DNA from: Apus apus
Taxonomy: Eukaryota > Chordata > Aves > Apodiformes > Apodidae
DNA: 64,000 nt
Assembly (NCBI RefSeq): GCF_020740795.1
Contig: NC_067301.1
Coordinates: forward strand, 3,100,001 to 3,164,000
Reading direction: 5' to 3'
Shown here: one piece after another, positions 47,036 to 57,854 of the stretch
Numbering within the stretch: the first letter of the stretch is position 1
How the letters are laid out: the number at the start of each line of letters is the position of its first letter
Notes under the pieces: model-generated
What the model was told of the DNA's origin: nothing
The model's input: the letters and a program-made list of their open reading frames with translations, nothing else
Database searches by the model: none
Position numbers and translations under genes: made by a program

Positions 47036-50000
47036 AGAACCTGGCTCTCCCAGGCCAGACGGGCTCTCACTTCCCTTGTTTTTTTTTAAAAAAAACAACA
47101 ACAAAAGGTTTCCTGTTGTTAAAACTTGAGGGTAAGAATAAGGTTTGGGATTACTGGTGGGGGGCTTTGCTGTGTGCCCCCCCAGCCTGCCCATGGAGCT
47201 TCCATGGACCAGCCAGGACACTTGGCAAGATCCTAGCAAGAGGAGCTCCCCCAGCATCCCTTTGAGCTGGCCAAAAGGCCCTGGCATTCTCCAGAGGGGC
47301 TGGCTTTGTTACCCATCCTGGGAAACCACAAGGGTCATTCAAAGGCCCTGGGCAGCCAGAGCAGTTTCCCTTTATCCCTTCTTTCCAATTGCCATAAACC
47401 ACTAATGTCAGAAGATAAAGTCCTGCAAATGGACCAGCCAGCAACTCCAGCCCTTTCATCCATGGGTAGTTCTGGAGCTCCTTCCCAGCTGGAGCAGTGG
47501 CAAAGCCCTTCAGCCAGGACATGGGAAGGAACGGGCAGAGGAACCTGCATGGGCAGTCCTGGATGGATGGAGAGGACAGGGGGGTGGTCTGCAGATGGGT
47601 TCCTACTGACAAACAAGTCCACCCTGATCCTCCACTGAGCCAGATGAGAAGGGGAAGGAGCCATGGGGGCTGCAAACTGAGCTGAGCTCTGGGATGTGCT
47701 GGTGGATCCAGCTTCCATGCAGACAGCAAGGATCCCAGCTGCCCCAGGGAATCTGCCTGGAAATGAGTCCATGCCAAACAGTGGGAATGGTGCTGCAGCT
47801 CCGAGCACAGCCCAGCTCCATCAACAGTTCTTCAGGGTCTCACAGGGTCACTTGGACCAGGTTCTTGGCTCTGGATTTGTCCATTTTCCTTCCTCCCTTG
47901 TCTCACACACACTGATCCTTGGAGCAACCGGTTGGGTTAAGAGCTTAAGAATGATTCATTTGAGTTCTACTTCCTTCAAAACACAAACTCTAGGCTCATT
48001 TTTGTCATCTTATTTTCCAACAGGCTTTAAATCCAGGTTTTAGTGAGAAGAGCAGGTGGAAACAAGAACAAAAGTTAACACCCTGCCTGTTTAGAGGAAG
48101 TTTGGAACGTTCAGGTTCAAAGTATGGAGAGAAAAAGCTACATGAGAAATGGCTGGAGATCCAAGGTTCCCTCTGGGATGCTTAGGGGAGCAAATGTCTC
48201 CCAAAACCATCAGCTAGGGAGGAACTAGGACTGTGAGGTTTTGCAGGGAGTGGGAGGTGTGTCTGATTGGGTGTCCTGTCTCTCCTGCCCAGTTCAGACA
48301 ACTCTTTTTGCCATTCAGTGTCATTTTTCATATGAAGCTGATGCCATGAGGAACGATGCCCTTCCTCCTGGAAGACGAGAGGGTATTTTTCAGGGAGCTG
48401 CTTTGCTCATTGTGTGCATTGTGGGATCTTCTTTGCCTGCTTTTAACTGGGGCAAGTTTTATCAAAGCCATGAAGTGACTCCAAGTGGTGGGGACAATGG
48501 CAGGGGGACGGAGTCACAACGTTAATCTTCTCTGTGCAACTCTAAAGAGGTGGAAACTTCCACTGAACGCCATGAAATCCTCCCCACAATGAAGTTGTTC
48601 AGACATGCCAATCACAAGCTCACAACCACTACAGGAGTGAAAATCTTCTTGGGAGGAAAAGGTCTGGTGTGATGCTCAAAAGAGGAGCTCTAGATGTTGG
48701 AACTTCTGCCTGTGGGGGGTTTTGTACAAGGAAGAGTTTGGGCTCTTCCTGGCTTTGCAGGATGCCCCATTGCTGCAGTTGTAGGGGTGTGTGGGGAGGT
48801 GGGTCCCTGCACCCACCCCCGTGCTGTTGGGCTGGCTCCCAGCAGACTCCCCTTCCCCTGGGGTTGGTTGCAGTGATGTTCTGGGGTGGCTGCCAGAGCA
48901 GGAACCCTTGCTGGTGGTTTCAGTGGGGTGGAGTCAAGGTCCCAAAGGGAGGGGACAATCAAAGTCCCAAAGCAAGGGGAGATGTCAGCATCCCAAACCC
49001 CTCTCAGGGGCAGCGAGGAGCCTCCCTCCATCCTGACAGGAACAGTAGTGTCTGAAGGTCCCAAACAGATCCTCTCCTGGCACCTGCCAAAAGCAAAGCA
49101 GTGGACACCCAGCAGTGTACAAACCTCTCCAGAAGCTGTTGCTTTCTCTTCTGCCTTCTGAGCTGCTGGTGGGTCCATTGGAGGGGAAGGCTGGGCTGGG
49201 TAAAGAACAGACCCCAGAGCATGTCCTAGCACCCAGGGGACCTCAGAGGAAAACAGCTCATTTCATTCTTCTTGTAAACAAGATGAGCTTTTCCAAAACA
49301 TTTATTTTAGGAATCAAATTCAATGTTCCAGCTCTTTGGGAATTCAATTCCCCCTTTCTGTGGGTGCCGGGCAGGGCTCCTGATGCATCAGCACGAGGTT
49401 TTCAAGGCATTTCTCCCCTCTTTTGGATTAGTGACCCATTCTAACAGGTCTTCATTGACAGGGAGTGTGGGGCTCTCAAAGAGTCCATTGGTTACAGCTT
49501 ACAAAGGAGTTTAGCAGGAGATGAAGAGTTTACAAAAAGTTTGTAGGAAACCGTGGAGTCCTTTTAAAAGAGAATAAACTGCCTCTGCTGTGTCTGGGCT
49601 GAGTTAATCTGATTAGGCCAAGCTCATCAACAGGCCCACTGAAAAGAATGAGGCAGGGGGAGAACAAGCTGTGGATGGGGCCAAGGAAAAAAAAATCTAG
49701 GGATCTTTTTACTAGAGAAGTCAAACAAAACCTATTGTTGCTGGGCCTGCTCGCCCAGGGATGGCAAAAGGACAAACCTTTCCAAAGGGCAAAGCAAACA
49801 GAAGTGATGGCTTTTTTCTTTTCTTTTAATTTCTTCAGGTAGGGGGACAGATAATAAGATAAAGGGAAAGGAAAATGAAGGGGGATGGGATGTACCTTGG
49901 ATACTTGGCCTGGCTGTTTGGATGGTGTAGGACTATGGAGTTTACCTACTCTGCATAAAATCTTGAGGAAAAAAAAAGGCCCTAATCTGTATCCTTTATG

Positions 50001-50052
50001 CTCCTAGGTCCCTTAGGATGTGTATGTGTATCATGGGTGCTCATAGGAGCAG

Positions 50053-50432
50053 CTCTGCTCTGCAGACAGGCTGAGAGAGTTGGGGTGTTCAGCCTGGAAC
50101 AGAGAAGGCTCCAGGGAGACCTGAGAGCACCTTCCAGTGCCTGAAGGGGCTCCAGGAAAGCTGGGGAGGGGCTTGGGACAAGGGCAGGGAGTGATGGGAT
50201 GAAGTGGAATGGATTAAAATTGGAAGGGGGGAGATTTCTTTAGTGTGAGGGTGGTGAGATCCTGGCCCAGGTTGCCCAGGGAAGCTGTGGCTGCCCCATC
50301 CCTGGCAGTGTTGAAGGGCAGGTTGGATGGGGCTTGGAGCAGCCTGGGCTGGTGGGAGGTGTCCCTGCCCATGCAGGGGCCCTAGGCCTCAATGATTTTT
50401 CAGGTTCCTTCCAACCCAAACCTCTCTGTGGC
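50053..50432 (+). mobile_element. CR1 LINE fragment, plus orientation, about 380 bp
   Basis: AGAGTTGGGGTGTTCAGCCT, then CCAGGAAAGCTGGGGAGGGG, then GGTTGCCCAGGGAAGCTGTG, ending CTTCCAACCCAAACCTCTC. Same subfamily as the inverted copy at 54969-55460. Confidence 0.92.
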
Positions 50433-50699
50433 TCAATTATTCCCTCCTCCCCCCCATCCAGGTAACACTTGTGCCTTTCCACACCCAAGGTGACACAGCA
50501 CCCAACCAAGGAGCAGAGGAGCAGAGCAACAGGACCAGACCAGGGCAGAAGGAAGCAATGCAGACCCTGTCCCACTGGTGCTCAGCTGCTCCTTTCCCCC
50601 TGGGGAGCACTGACCCAGGAAAAGGGCATGTTCTCAGGACTCTCCACCTGAGGCTGGTCCTGGTGGAGCTGCTCTGAGTCACTCACTCCTGCAACCCAC

Positions 50700-51420
50700 C
50701 GGGCACCCTCCTGACATCTCATTTGGAGATGTTTACTGCGGGCAACTTAAAAAGCTTAATTTAAAGTCCTGCCGGAAAGTTACATCCCCCACTAATCCAT
50801 CTCAGGAGATATTTTAGGCTCTATATTTGGAGCAGCTCAGGTTGTGCTTGGATTTACCAGAGGCAGCTCCTTAGCCAACATAATTAAGAACAGTATCAGT
50901 GGAAGGCATGTAAGGAGATTTTCTCCCCGAGGCCACCTAATACAGATGTAATTGACTCTATTTTCTGCTTTCTGCACACGGATTGCTGCAACTCAGCCCC
51001 TATTATCCATCAACAAATGAACAGGATCTAGTGAAAGGGACCTCTTCAACCAGGACTGGTTTCAGAGAATGGAGCACTGGGCTGTGTTAAATCTGGACAC
51101 AACGCGACTTCGCTCCCTTCCTTTTTATCTCCGCCGCCTTTTCAAGATGTTTCCCAGCCAAGGGAAAGTCAGCAAATATGTGTTTGGGCAAAGTGTTGGC
51201 ACTTGCTAAAGAAGAGAACATCTGTCTCAATCAGCTGGTCTATTCTACGGCTGCAGCTCCAGCGAGGCTCTCAGCTCCAGCAAGACAAAACCAGGGCGAT
51301 GCCTTCAGAAAGGCTTTTTTGTCTACGCCGTTGCAATCTTCTTTCTGCTAAAATTTCCCAGGGCGGGGGAAGGAGGAAGGGAGATGAGAAAAGAAATTAA
51401 ACCCCATTTGCTTCGCAGCA
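50700..51420. promoter_or_regulatory. Candidate cis-regulatory block, about 700 bp, 6-7 kb upstream of HES4
   Basis: A long non-repetitive, AT-richer block with TAAT cores (AAGCTTAATTTAAAG, CATAATTAAGAACA, GATGTAATTGA), a CAGCTG E-box (51234) and CpG-containing AT-rich stretches (51290-51360). Motif-dense and unlike the surrounding GC-rich sequence; a plausible upstream enhancer of HES4. Inference from composition only. Confidence 0.35.
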
Positions 51421-52379
51421 AAAGAGCCCCAGAAAAAAAAAAAAAACACCAAAACCCAACAACACCTCCCTTTCTAATGTTGCAAAATTCCAACCGCCTT
51501 CACCGTCGCCGCGCTCCCACAGCCCGCTCCGCAGCCCTGACAGGGATGTCCTTGATAGTTTCTTAGTGCAGACAGTCATTTTTTTTAGAAATGCCTTTGC
51601 TGAAAAAGCCCTGGGAGTGAGAGAATGCCTTGGGTTTATTCTAGTGGTGTCCCTGTGCACAACACGACGGTGCAACCCCACGTGTGGGACACAAGGAACG
51701 TGGCGCAGGAGGCTCTGGAAGCACCCGGAGAGCAGAGAGAGAAGGGAGGGATGGGGGGAACCAAGTGCAAACACAGCTCAGGAAGAGCCTTTGCAGGCAG
51801 AAGGAGGGAGGCAGGAGTACAAAACCCATCACTTCGTGTTTCCCCAAACCTCTTTCCCAGCCCTGGGCTTGTTTTGGGGGGGGATTGTGGGAGTCATGAG
51901 ACCCTGACAATTAATTTTAGCTGATTAGAGCTGTAAGCTCCAGAGGGACAAAAGAGGCCGTGCCAGGTTTGAAAAGGATGCTCAGGGCAGAAGGCTGTGC
52001 TGTAATTTGTTACACATTATAGGCTGCTAAAGAACCTCCTCTCATTCTGCCAGGCCTTAATGTCTTAATTTCTCCTCCAGCATTCCCTTTGACACACTAT
52101 CCCAAGTGATGTATGGCAGGGGATGATTGCATGGGATCAAGCAGGGGGAAATCCCAGAGGGATTACAGCCCAATCCCTGGGCAAACAGGCCCTAGAGTGG
52201 CTGAACACAGCCCCAGCTGTCTGCCCAACAATACCCTGAACAAACAGGGCCAGGGCCACAAGCAGACAGGAGTCAAAACCTGTATTCAGCCCCACTGGGA
52301 TCCCCTGGGCCTTTTATGAGCCTTTTTTTTTTTCCTCTTTCCCCCACCCCAGCTGCAAGCTTTTGAGTTGGGCTTCCAT

Positions 52380-52900
52380 ATTTTGGAAGTTGGGCTGTAA
52401 TTAAATTGGGTTTAGTGATCAAAGAGAGCTGGAGATCCAGGGGAGATCCAGGCTGGGCAAGGACAAGTGGAGTTGGCCACGAGCAGTTTGTCCTCTTCTG
52501 TTCTCTCTCATCTAATCAAACACTAATATTAGGATTAATAACCTGCCTCACGTTGCCAGTCCTCAGGCAGAAAGAACCTTTAAGCTGTTTCTTTAAAAAA
52601 AAACAACAACCCATGACATTGTATGAACATGGTGGTTTTTTAAGGGATCAAGATTATATATATAGGCCATGCCCAGAGAGGAATCACAGGGAATTTTCAC
52701 ATAAGCCTTAGGAAGGAAAATCCCAGGTCTCCATCCAGAGGCAGTTTAAAGGCTTTCCCTTTCCCCCTGTGTATTCAGAACAGGTTCCTGGTGACACAAA
52801 CTGTAAAAACCCAAATTACACCAAGCCAGAGTAGCAGAAACTGCAACTGAGTAATTACATGAGAGTAGTATTAATTAAATGCAAGTGAATAAATGCAATT
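52380..52900. promoter_or_regulatory. Candidate cis-regulatory block with TCF/LEF-type site
   Basis: TGATCAAAG at 52416-52424 (the reverse of CTTTGATCA, a TCF/LEF consensus), CTAATCAAACACTAATATTA (52512) and clustered GTAATTACATG/ATTAATTAAATG at 52850-52880. Unique sequence about 5 kb upstream of HES4. Confidence 0.3.
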
Positions 52901-53141
52901 CTGATGGCACTGGAACTCCCCAGTCGTGCTCTGGTGTTTCTTTGCCATCTCCTGCAGACCTTGCTACAGCAATAAAATGGGACATACACAAGATGCTCAT
53001 GACCTGTGATGGAGAAAAGCTGCTTGTGAGGAGAAAAGCCTTTGTGAGGAAGAGACTCTCCATGCTCTGCTCAACACCAGGCTCTGCCCTGATGTCCCAA
53101 CAAGCCCCACATTTCTGTGACACCCCAAGGGCAGCTGGAAC

Positions 53142-53273
53142 CCCCAAGGGCTTCAAAGATGTGGTGCTGAGGGACATACAAGGGTTAGTGGTGGCCTTGG
53201 CAGGGCTGGGGTAATGGTTGGACTTGGTCTGCAAGGTCTTTTCCAACTAAAATGATTCCATCATTCTGTGTTT
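53142..53273 (+). mobile_element. CR1 LINE 3'-end fragment, plus orientation
   Basis: GGGCTTCAAAGATGTGGTGC, then AAGGTCTTTTCCAACTAAAA and tail ATGATTCCATCATTCTGTG, two recognisable octamers. About 130 bp. Confidence 0.9.
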
Positions 53274-54968
53274 CTAAGCTCTGGCCAGTCCCAAGGGCCC
53301 TTGTAGCCCCCCTGGAAGCAAACCCAGCTGCAAACACCCAACTGCTCCTCACCCCCTGGGCAGTTTCTGTGCTCCTTACACCATCCCTGGGGCCAAGGGG
53401 AATTTTTCCCCTCCCTGTCTGCTCGTGGCCAGCCCTGGAGCCTGCCCTGGGAATGGGAAGCTGTGGGCAGGAGCAGCTGCACTTCCATCACCCTCACCTG
53501 TGTGGGACACAGAGGGTAGGGGAGGAGAAGGTGAGTTGGATGTGTCCCATCCTGTCACCATGGTGAAATTGCCACTAAAGGGGCACAGAACACTGCAGGA
53601 GGGGGTCTGCTGGAGGATATCCATATCTCCTTCAACACCACTGCCCCCACAGCCCCCCCAGTCCCCAAGCAGGGGCAGGATAAAGTTGTTCACCCACCAA
53701 ATCAAATGAATGAACCAATTTAGCCACTGCAAAGTTTTCTTCCAGCATGAGTCTTCCTGGGCACCTCGATGGCCTCAAAAGTCATTGCAAGAAAACGGTT
53801 CCAAACTGCAACTGAGCTTTGCTCCCCATTCCCAGGGGGCTTTGCAATCAAAACTTCTGGCTCAGGTTTGGAACTGCAACATGATCAAATTGTGGGCTTA
53901 GGTCAGAACAAGACACGATGGATCATCTGCCAAACACCAGTCCTGGGGCAAGGCAGGATTTTGCCTTAAGCTGAAGTTGCTTAAGGAAATGAGAATCTTT
54001 TCCCCAGATTTCACTGAGTTTGGAAACCTGAACACCTGTGAAATTTGAGGAGAAAGGCTACATGTGGTGCCAGATTTTTTCAATGACAAAATTTCTCCCC
54101 ACTTGTCACATGGAGAAGAATTCTCACTGGAGAGGAGCACGGTCAATAATCACTGCTCCCAGCCTGGGAATTGCATCCACTGATGTAGATTCTGTCAAAA
54201 AACTTGCTGGCTTTATGCTATTTCCCCCCCTCCACACACACTGCAATTCTGTAATTAATGCATTCTGAATTAACTGTGAAAGGAGGGACACTATTTTTGG
54301 GATTAGTTCTTCCTCACAATATTCTTACACGAGCAAGGGAGGTTGCACAAAGGGCTGTTGTTCTGCATTTTATTGGTCTCATAAGGAAGCAAATCCCTGA
54401 ACCTTTCCAAGGAGACTTATAAAGCAGACATTTATTATTCTTCAGCAAGACAACATCCACCTCGGTGCACTTTTTCCAAAGGAATAGGCTGGATTTTGTG
54501 GGCATTTTGCTAAGTAGCACTTCCCCAGAAAAACAACACACCCCCCTTGCCAACTAAAAATCACAGTGGAGCCAAGAATTGCTGTTCCTGTGGCCACGTG
54601 GGCTGAGGGAAAAGGATCCTGAAATAAATGTATTCCCCTGGATCCTTTGATGTCTGCAGGAAGATGCTGCTGCTTCAGACAGAACGTCTTTCTTGTGTGC
54701 TTTTTGCAGCCTGTATGTGGCAAACCACCTGAAATTGCACCTTGAAATGAAAAGGTCCAGATCTGATGCAGCAATGAGAATGGAAACACTGCCCAGAGCC
54801 TTTCTTTCTTTTTCTTTTTTTTTTTTTTTTCCTTTAATTTCCTTCCTTTGGCCTCTTGGGCCACCCCAGCACCTTTCAGACACACCACAGCACCTGGTGC
54901 AGGTGGCCAGGCATGTTGCTGCCTCCCTGCCCAGGCAGGGCTGGTCCCTCCAGGGAGGAACTTGCTGA
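53274..54968. other. Intergenic, no gene seen
   Basis: Unique sequence without a supported gene. A pyrimidine tract (TTTCTTT then T16) is at 54803-54834. Confidence 0.5.
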
Positions 54969-55460
54969 GAATCACAGAATGGATTGGATTGGAAGGGACC
55001 TTGAAGATCATCTCATTCCAACCCCCTGCACGGGCAGGGACACCTCCCACCAGCCCAGGTTGCTCCAAGCCCCATCCAACCTGCCCTTCAACACTGCCAG
55101 GGATGGGGAAGCCACAGCTTCTCTGGGCAACCTAGGCCAGGGTCTCCCCACCCTCACAGGGAAGAATTTCTTCCTGATATCCAATATAAACTTCCCCTTT
55201 CAGCTTAAAATTGTTCCCCCTTGTCCCATCCCTCCCTGCCCTTGTCCCAAGCCCCTCCCCAGCTTTCCTGGAGCCCCTTCAGGCACTGGAAGCTGCTCTA
55301 AGGTCTCCCTGGAGCCTTCTGTTCTCCAGGCTGAACACCCCAACTCTCCCAGCCTGTCTCCAGAGCAGAGCTGCCCCAGCCCTCAGGTCATCTCCATGGC
55401 CCTAAGGAACCTCTGGCCTCCTCCAGGTCTTTCCAGGTACTCATCCCACTCCTGGCATCC
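54969..55460 (-). mobile_element. CR1 LINE fragment, minus orientation, about 490 bp
   Basis: GAATCACAGAATGGATTGGA at the inverted tail, then CAAGCCCCATCCAACCTGCC, AATTTCTTCCTGATATCCAA, CCCCAGCTTTCCTGGAGCCC and AGGCTGAACACCCCAACTCT. It is the mirror of the 50053-50432 copy and somewhat longer. Confidence 0.92.
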
Positions 55461-56339
55461 CTTTGCTTGGAGCATCTGCAACTGGACCTCTCCTCACTCC
55501 CTCACCCCTCCAGCTCAGCTCACAGCTCTGCAGCCCCCAGGCAAGGCTGAGGCCCCAAAAAAACTCATTACACTTGTGCTTCAGCCCTGAAAGGCCTTTT
55601 CCAAGAGCTGGTGCTCACCCTGGGTGTGGGGGGGGGGGGGGGGTGGGGGGTGCAGAAGGGCGCACTCATCCCAGCACAGCCTCAGGGTGCCTCAGGGACC
55701 CACTGGAAGGTGCCAGCAAGGGGAGGGGAGGGTGAGACTCCCAGGTTATCTCCACTCAGGTGTGGGAACACCTCCACAGCATCAGGAAACACACAAACTG
55801 CAGCCCTGGCTGCAGGAAGGGGGAAGGCAAAGGGAATGATTCATCGGAGCAAATGAAAAGCAAAGCACGAAACGGGCCAACACCAGGGATGAGGTGCAGG
55901 ACGTGGTGATGTTCTCCTCCAAAAACATAGAAAATGTCCCCAAACTCAGCCCTGTCTTGCTTGGTTTTCAGAGAGAGAACTGAACGTGTTCTCATAGGAG
56001 AGTTTTCAGCGGGTTTTTGCTCTTTTATCTTTGCTTCAGAATCAAGAAATAAAACCATAATAATAATTAAAAAAAAAAAAAAAAGGCATCAGATGCTTCA
56101 AGTGGAGAAATCACTCTGGATTTCAGATGCTGGTCTATGGAAAGCTGATACCCAATTCATGATTATTAAAAGATTCCAGCCTGCAGCACAGAGAGATTCC
56201 ATAAATATGCCACATTCTCTAAAAAAAAAAAAAAACACCAACAAAAAAACACCAAAACACCAAAAAGAAAAAGAAAAAGGTCTTGAAATGGGCAGGTTTT
56301 GAAATCAGCCAGGAGCTGCAAGGCTGCCCAACCAGGAAG
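55461..56339. other. Intergenic, HES4 distal upstream
   Basis: No gene. It holds a G18/TG6 run at 55626-55650, an RBPJ-type octamer TGTGGGAA at 55761-55768, A16 at 56069-56084 and A14 with CACCAAAA repeats at 56221-56280. Confidence 0.5.
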
Positions 56340-56773
56340 TGATTTGGGTGTGGGAACAGAACTGACCGGTACCGGGCACGGAGGGAACCCCCCCCCCCCA
56401 GGAACTGAACCGGTCCCGGGGGTGACACCGTGACCCGCACAGCCAGCGGGGGCTGCGGGACCAGCCGGGGGGGTCACCCCAAGGGTCCCCTTTGCCCAGC
56501 CCGAGGAGGAGGGCTGGGCTGCCCCCCAGCGCTGCCCCCCAGCGGGGAGAGGGCGGGAGAAGGAGGGAGGTTTTGCATCCTCACCTGGCGTCACGTCCCC
56601 CCGAGCATGGGAAGCAAAAAAACCAAACAAACAAAAAATGCCCTTTAAATTTCCCTGAACGAGAAACCGCAGCGACGCGGGGCGGGAGGCAGGAGGGTTC
56701 CTTGGGCAGGGGCGCGGCAGGGAGCTCGGGGGGGTGGGGGGACTGGGAAACCCCGACCCCCCATCCCGGGGTG

Positions 56774-56854
56774 ACGCACACACGGACAGACACACACACG
56801 GACAGACACACACACACACACACACACACGGACAGAAAGACACACACGGACAGC
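56774..56854. repeat. (CA)n / CACGGACAGA compound microsatellite
   Basis: CACACACACGGACAGACACA-type units in which (CA)n runs are interrupted by GGACAGA four or five times. It lies about 1 kb upstream of HES4. Confidence 0.9.
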
Positions 56855-57149
56855 GCGTCCCGAGGGCTTGGGCTGGGAAACCCATCCGGGGGGCGGGGTG
56901 GGGGGGGTGGGGGGGGGGGGTTGCACAGGGGGGTGTCTCAAGGCACCAGGGGGGTCCTGACCTTCTAAAACGGGATGGGGGGGGGCGCTAAGGGCTCCGC
57001 TTCCCCGGGTCCCCCTCGCCGCGGGGCCGCGCACCCCCGGTTTCGCCCCCCCACCCCTCCAAAACACAGCCGGGGGGGGCTGTCCCGTCGGGGCGGGGTT
57101 TTCCCAGGGCCCCCCCACCCCCGACGGGGCCGCGCCGCGACCGCTCCGG

Positions 57150-57155
57150 CACGTG
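57150..57155. promoter_or_regulatory. CACGTG E-box, HES4 upstream
   Basis: A palindromic E-box about 700 bp upstream of the start codon; another is at 57591-57596. bHLH factors such as MYC/USF or HES/HEY-type repressors can bind such sites. Confidence 0.4.
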
Positions 57156-57279
57156 CTCGGGCGGAGGCGGGAAGGGGGGGTTAAGAAAGCCCGGGGGTGG
57201 GGGGGGGGGAACCGCGCGCGTCCCGGGGGCGGAGGCACGAGCTCCAACCGCGCTGATTGACAGCGGGGGCGAGCGGCAG

Positions 57280-57333
57280 CCAATGGCGGGACCCCCCCTT
57301 CCCCCCCCATTACCGCCACCCCCCGCCCATTGG
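57280..57333. promoter_or_regulatory. Distal pair of CCAAT boxes
   Basis: CCAAT at 57280-57284 (in GCAGCCAATGGCG) and ATTGG at 57329-57333 (in CCCATTGGCC). Both have the extended NF-Y context. About 420-480 bp upstream of the TATA box. Confidence 0.6.
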
Positions 57334-57402
57334 CCTCGCGTGCCGCGCCAGCCGCCGCCCCCGCGCAGCGCGGCGCCCCGGGCGGGGCTGGTCCCGGGGG
57401 AG

Positions 57403-57408
57403 CACGCG
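57403..57408. promoter_or_regulatory. Class C site CACGCG
   Basis: CACGCG is a preferred binding core of Hairy/HES repressors. Further copies are at 57496-57501 and, in the 5'UTR, at 57813-57818, so HES autorepression is plausible. By-eye motif calls in a CpG island; chance matches are likely. Confidence 0.35.
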
Positions 57409-57636
57409 GGGCTGCGGGTGTGACACGGGGAGGGAACGCGGCCAAACCCCCCCCCAACACACACACACACACCGGGGCTCGACCCCGAGGTGTCACACGC
57501 GGGGAAGGCGGGCACGGCCCGTCCCCGTGCCCCCCCCCCCCGGGGCTCGGCGCCGCCCCGCCCGTGCTGCCCCCCCCCCCCCGGTGCCCCCACGTGTGCC
57601 GCCGGGCGGGCCGCGCCGCGGGCGGCGGGGCCGCGG

Positions 57637-57690
57637 CCAATGGACGGGGCGGGCGGCGGGGCGAGCGGCGGCGGGTCCGGCCGCGATTGG
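57637..57690. promoter_or_regulatory. Proximal pair of CCAAT boxes
   Basis: CCAAT at 57637-57641 (GGCCAATGG) and ATTGG at 57686-57690 (GCGATTGGGCGG). The second ends 10 bp before the RBPJ paired site. HES1-family promoters have CCAAT boxes in a similar place. Confidence 0.65.
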
Positions 57691-57700
57691 GCGGCAGGAG

Positions 57701-57732
57701 TGTGGGAACGGCCGCGGCGGCGGTTTCACACG
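57701..57732. promoter_or_regulatory. HES4: Su(H)/RBPJ paired site (SPS) of HES4 promoter
   Basis: TGTGGGAA (57701-57708) and inverted TTCACACG (57725-57732) are separated by exactly 16 bp. Head-to-head RBPJ sites with a 15-17-bp gap are the known Notch dimer-responsive design, and the mammalian HES1 promoter has the same two half-sites and the same gap. The second half (CGTGTGAA) is the weaker variant, as in HES1. The pair ends 20 bp upstream of the TATA box, so HES4 is expected to be a direct Notch target. Confidence 0.85.
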
Positions 57733-57752
57733 AATGAGGAGCCGCCGCCGGG

Positions 57753-57760
57753 TATAAAAA
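57753..57760 (+). promoter_or_regulatory. HES4: HES4 TATA box
   Basis: TATAAAAA in a GC-rich context, 102 bp upstream of the ATG. Transcription is expected to start near 57783-57788, giving a 5'UTR of about 70 nt. Confidence 0.85.
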
Positions 57761-57782
57761 GCGGGGGGTGCCGCTCCCCGCT

Positions 57783-57854
57783 ACCGTCGGCCCCGCCGCG
57801 CCGAGCTCTCCGCACGCGTCTGTCTGTCCTTCCTTCTTTCCCTTCCCTCCCGCC
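57783..57854 (+). other. HES4: HES4 5'UTR (predicted)
   Basis: Placed from the TATA position. Ends in a pyrimidine stretch before CCCGCCATGC, a good Kozak context. No upstream ATG is present. Confidence 0.6.

Larger units (their letters stand above)
43515..50052. other. Intergenic, no gene; two candidate regulatory blocks
   Basis: No supported gene. Candidate elements at 44870-45525 and 46800-47035 are listed separately. A T10/A8 palindrome lies at 47079-47096 and an RBPJ-type octamer at 45778-45785. The remainder is ordinary unique sequence. Confidence 0.5.
50433..53141. other. Intergenic, no gene; two candidate regulatory blocks
   Basis: No supported gene. Candidate blocks are at 50700-51420 and 52380-52900. 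An A14 run is at 51434-51447 and a T11 run at 52323-52333. Confidence 0.5.

Noticed and set aside
57768..57854. N-terminal extension of HES4 from GTG 57768
   Set aside because: Starts upstream of the predicted transcription start, uses GTG, and ATG 57855 gives the known HES4 N-terminus in a good Kozak context.
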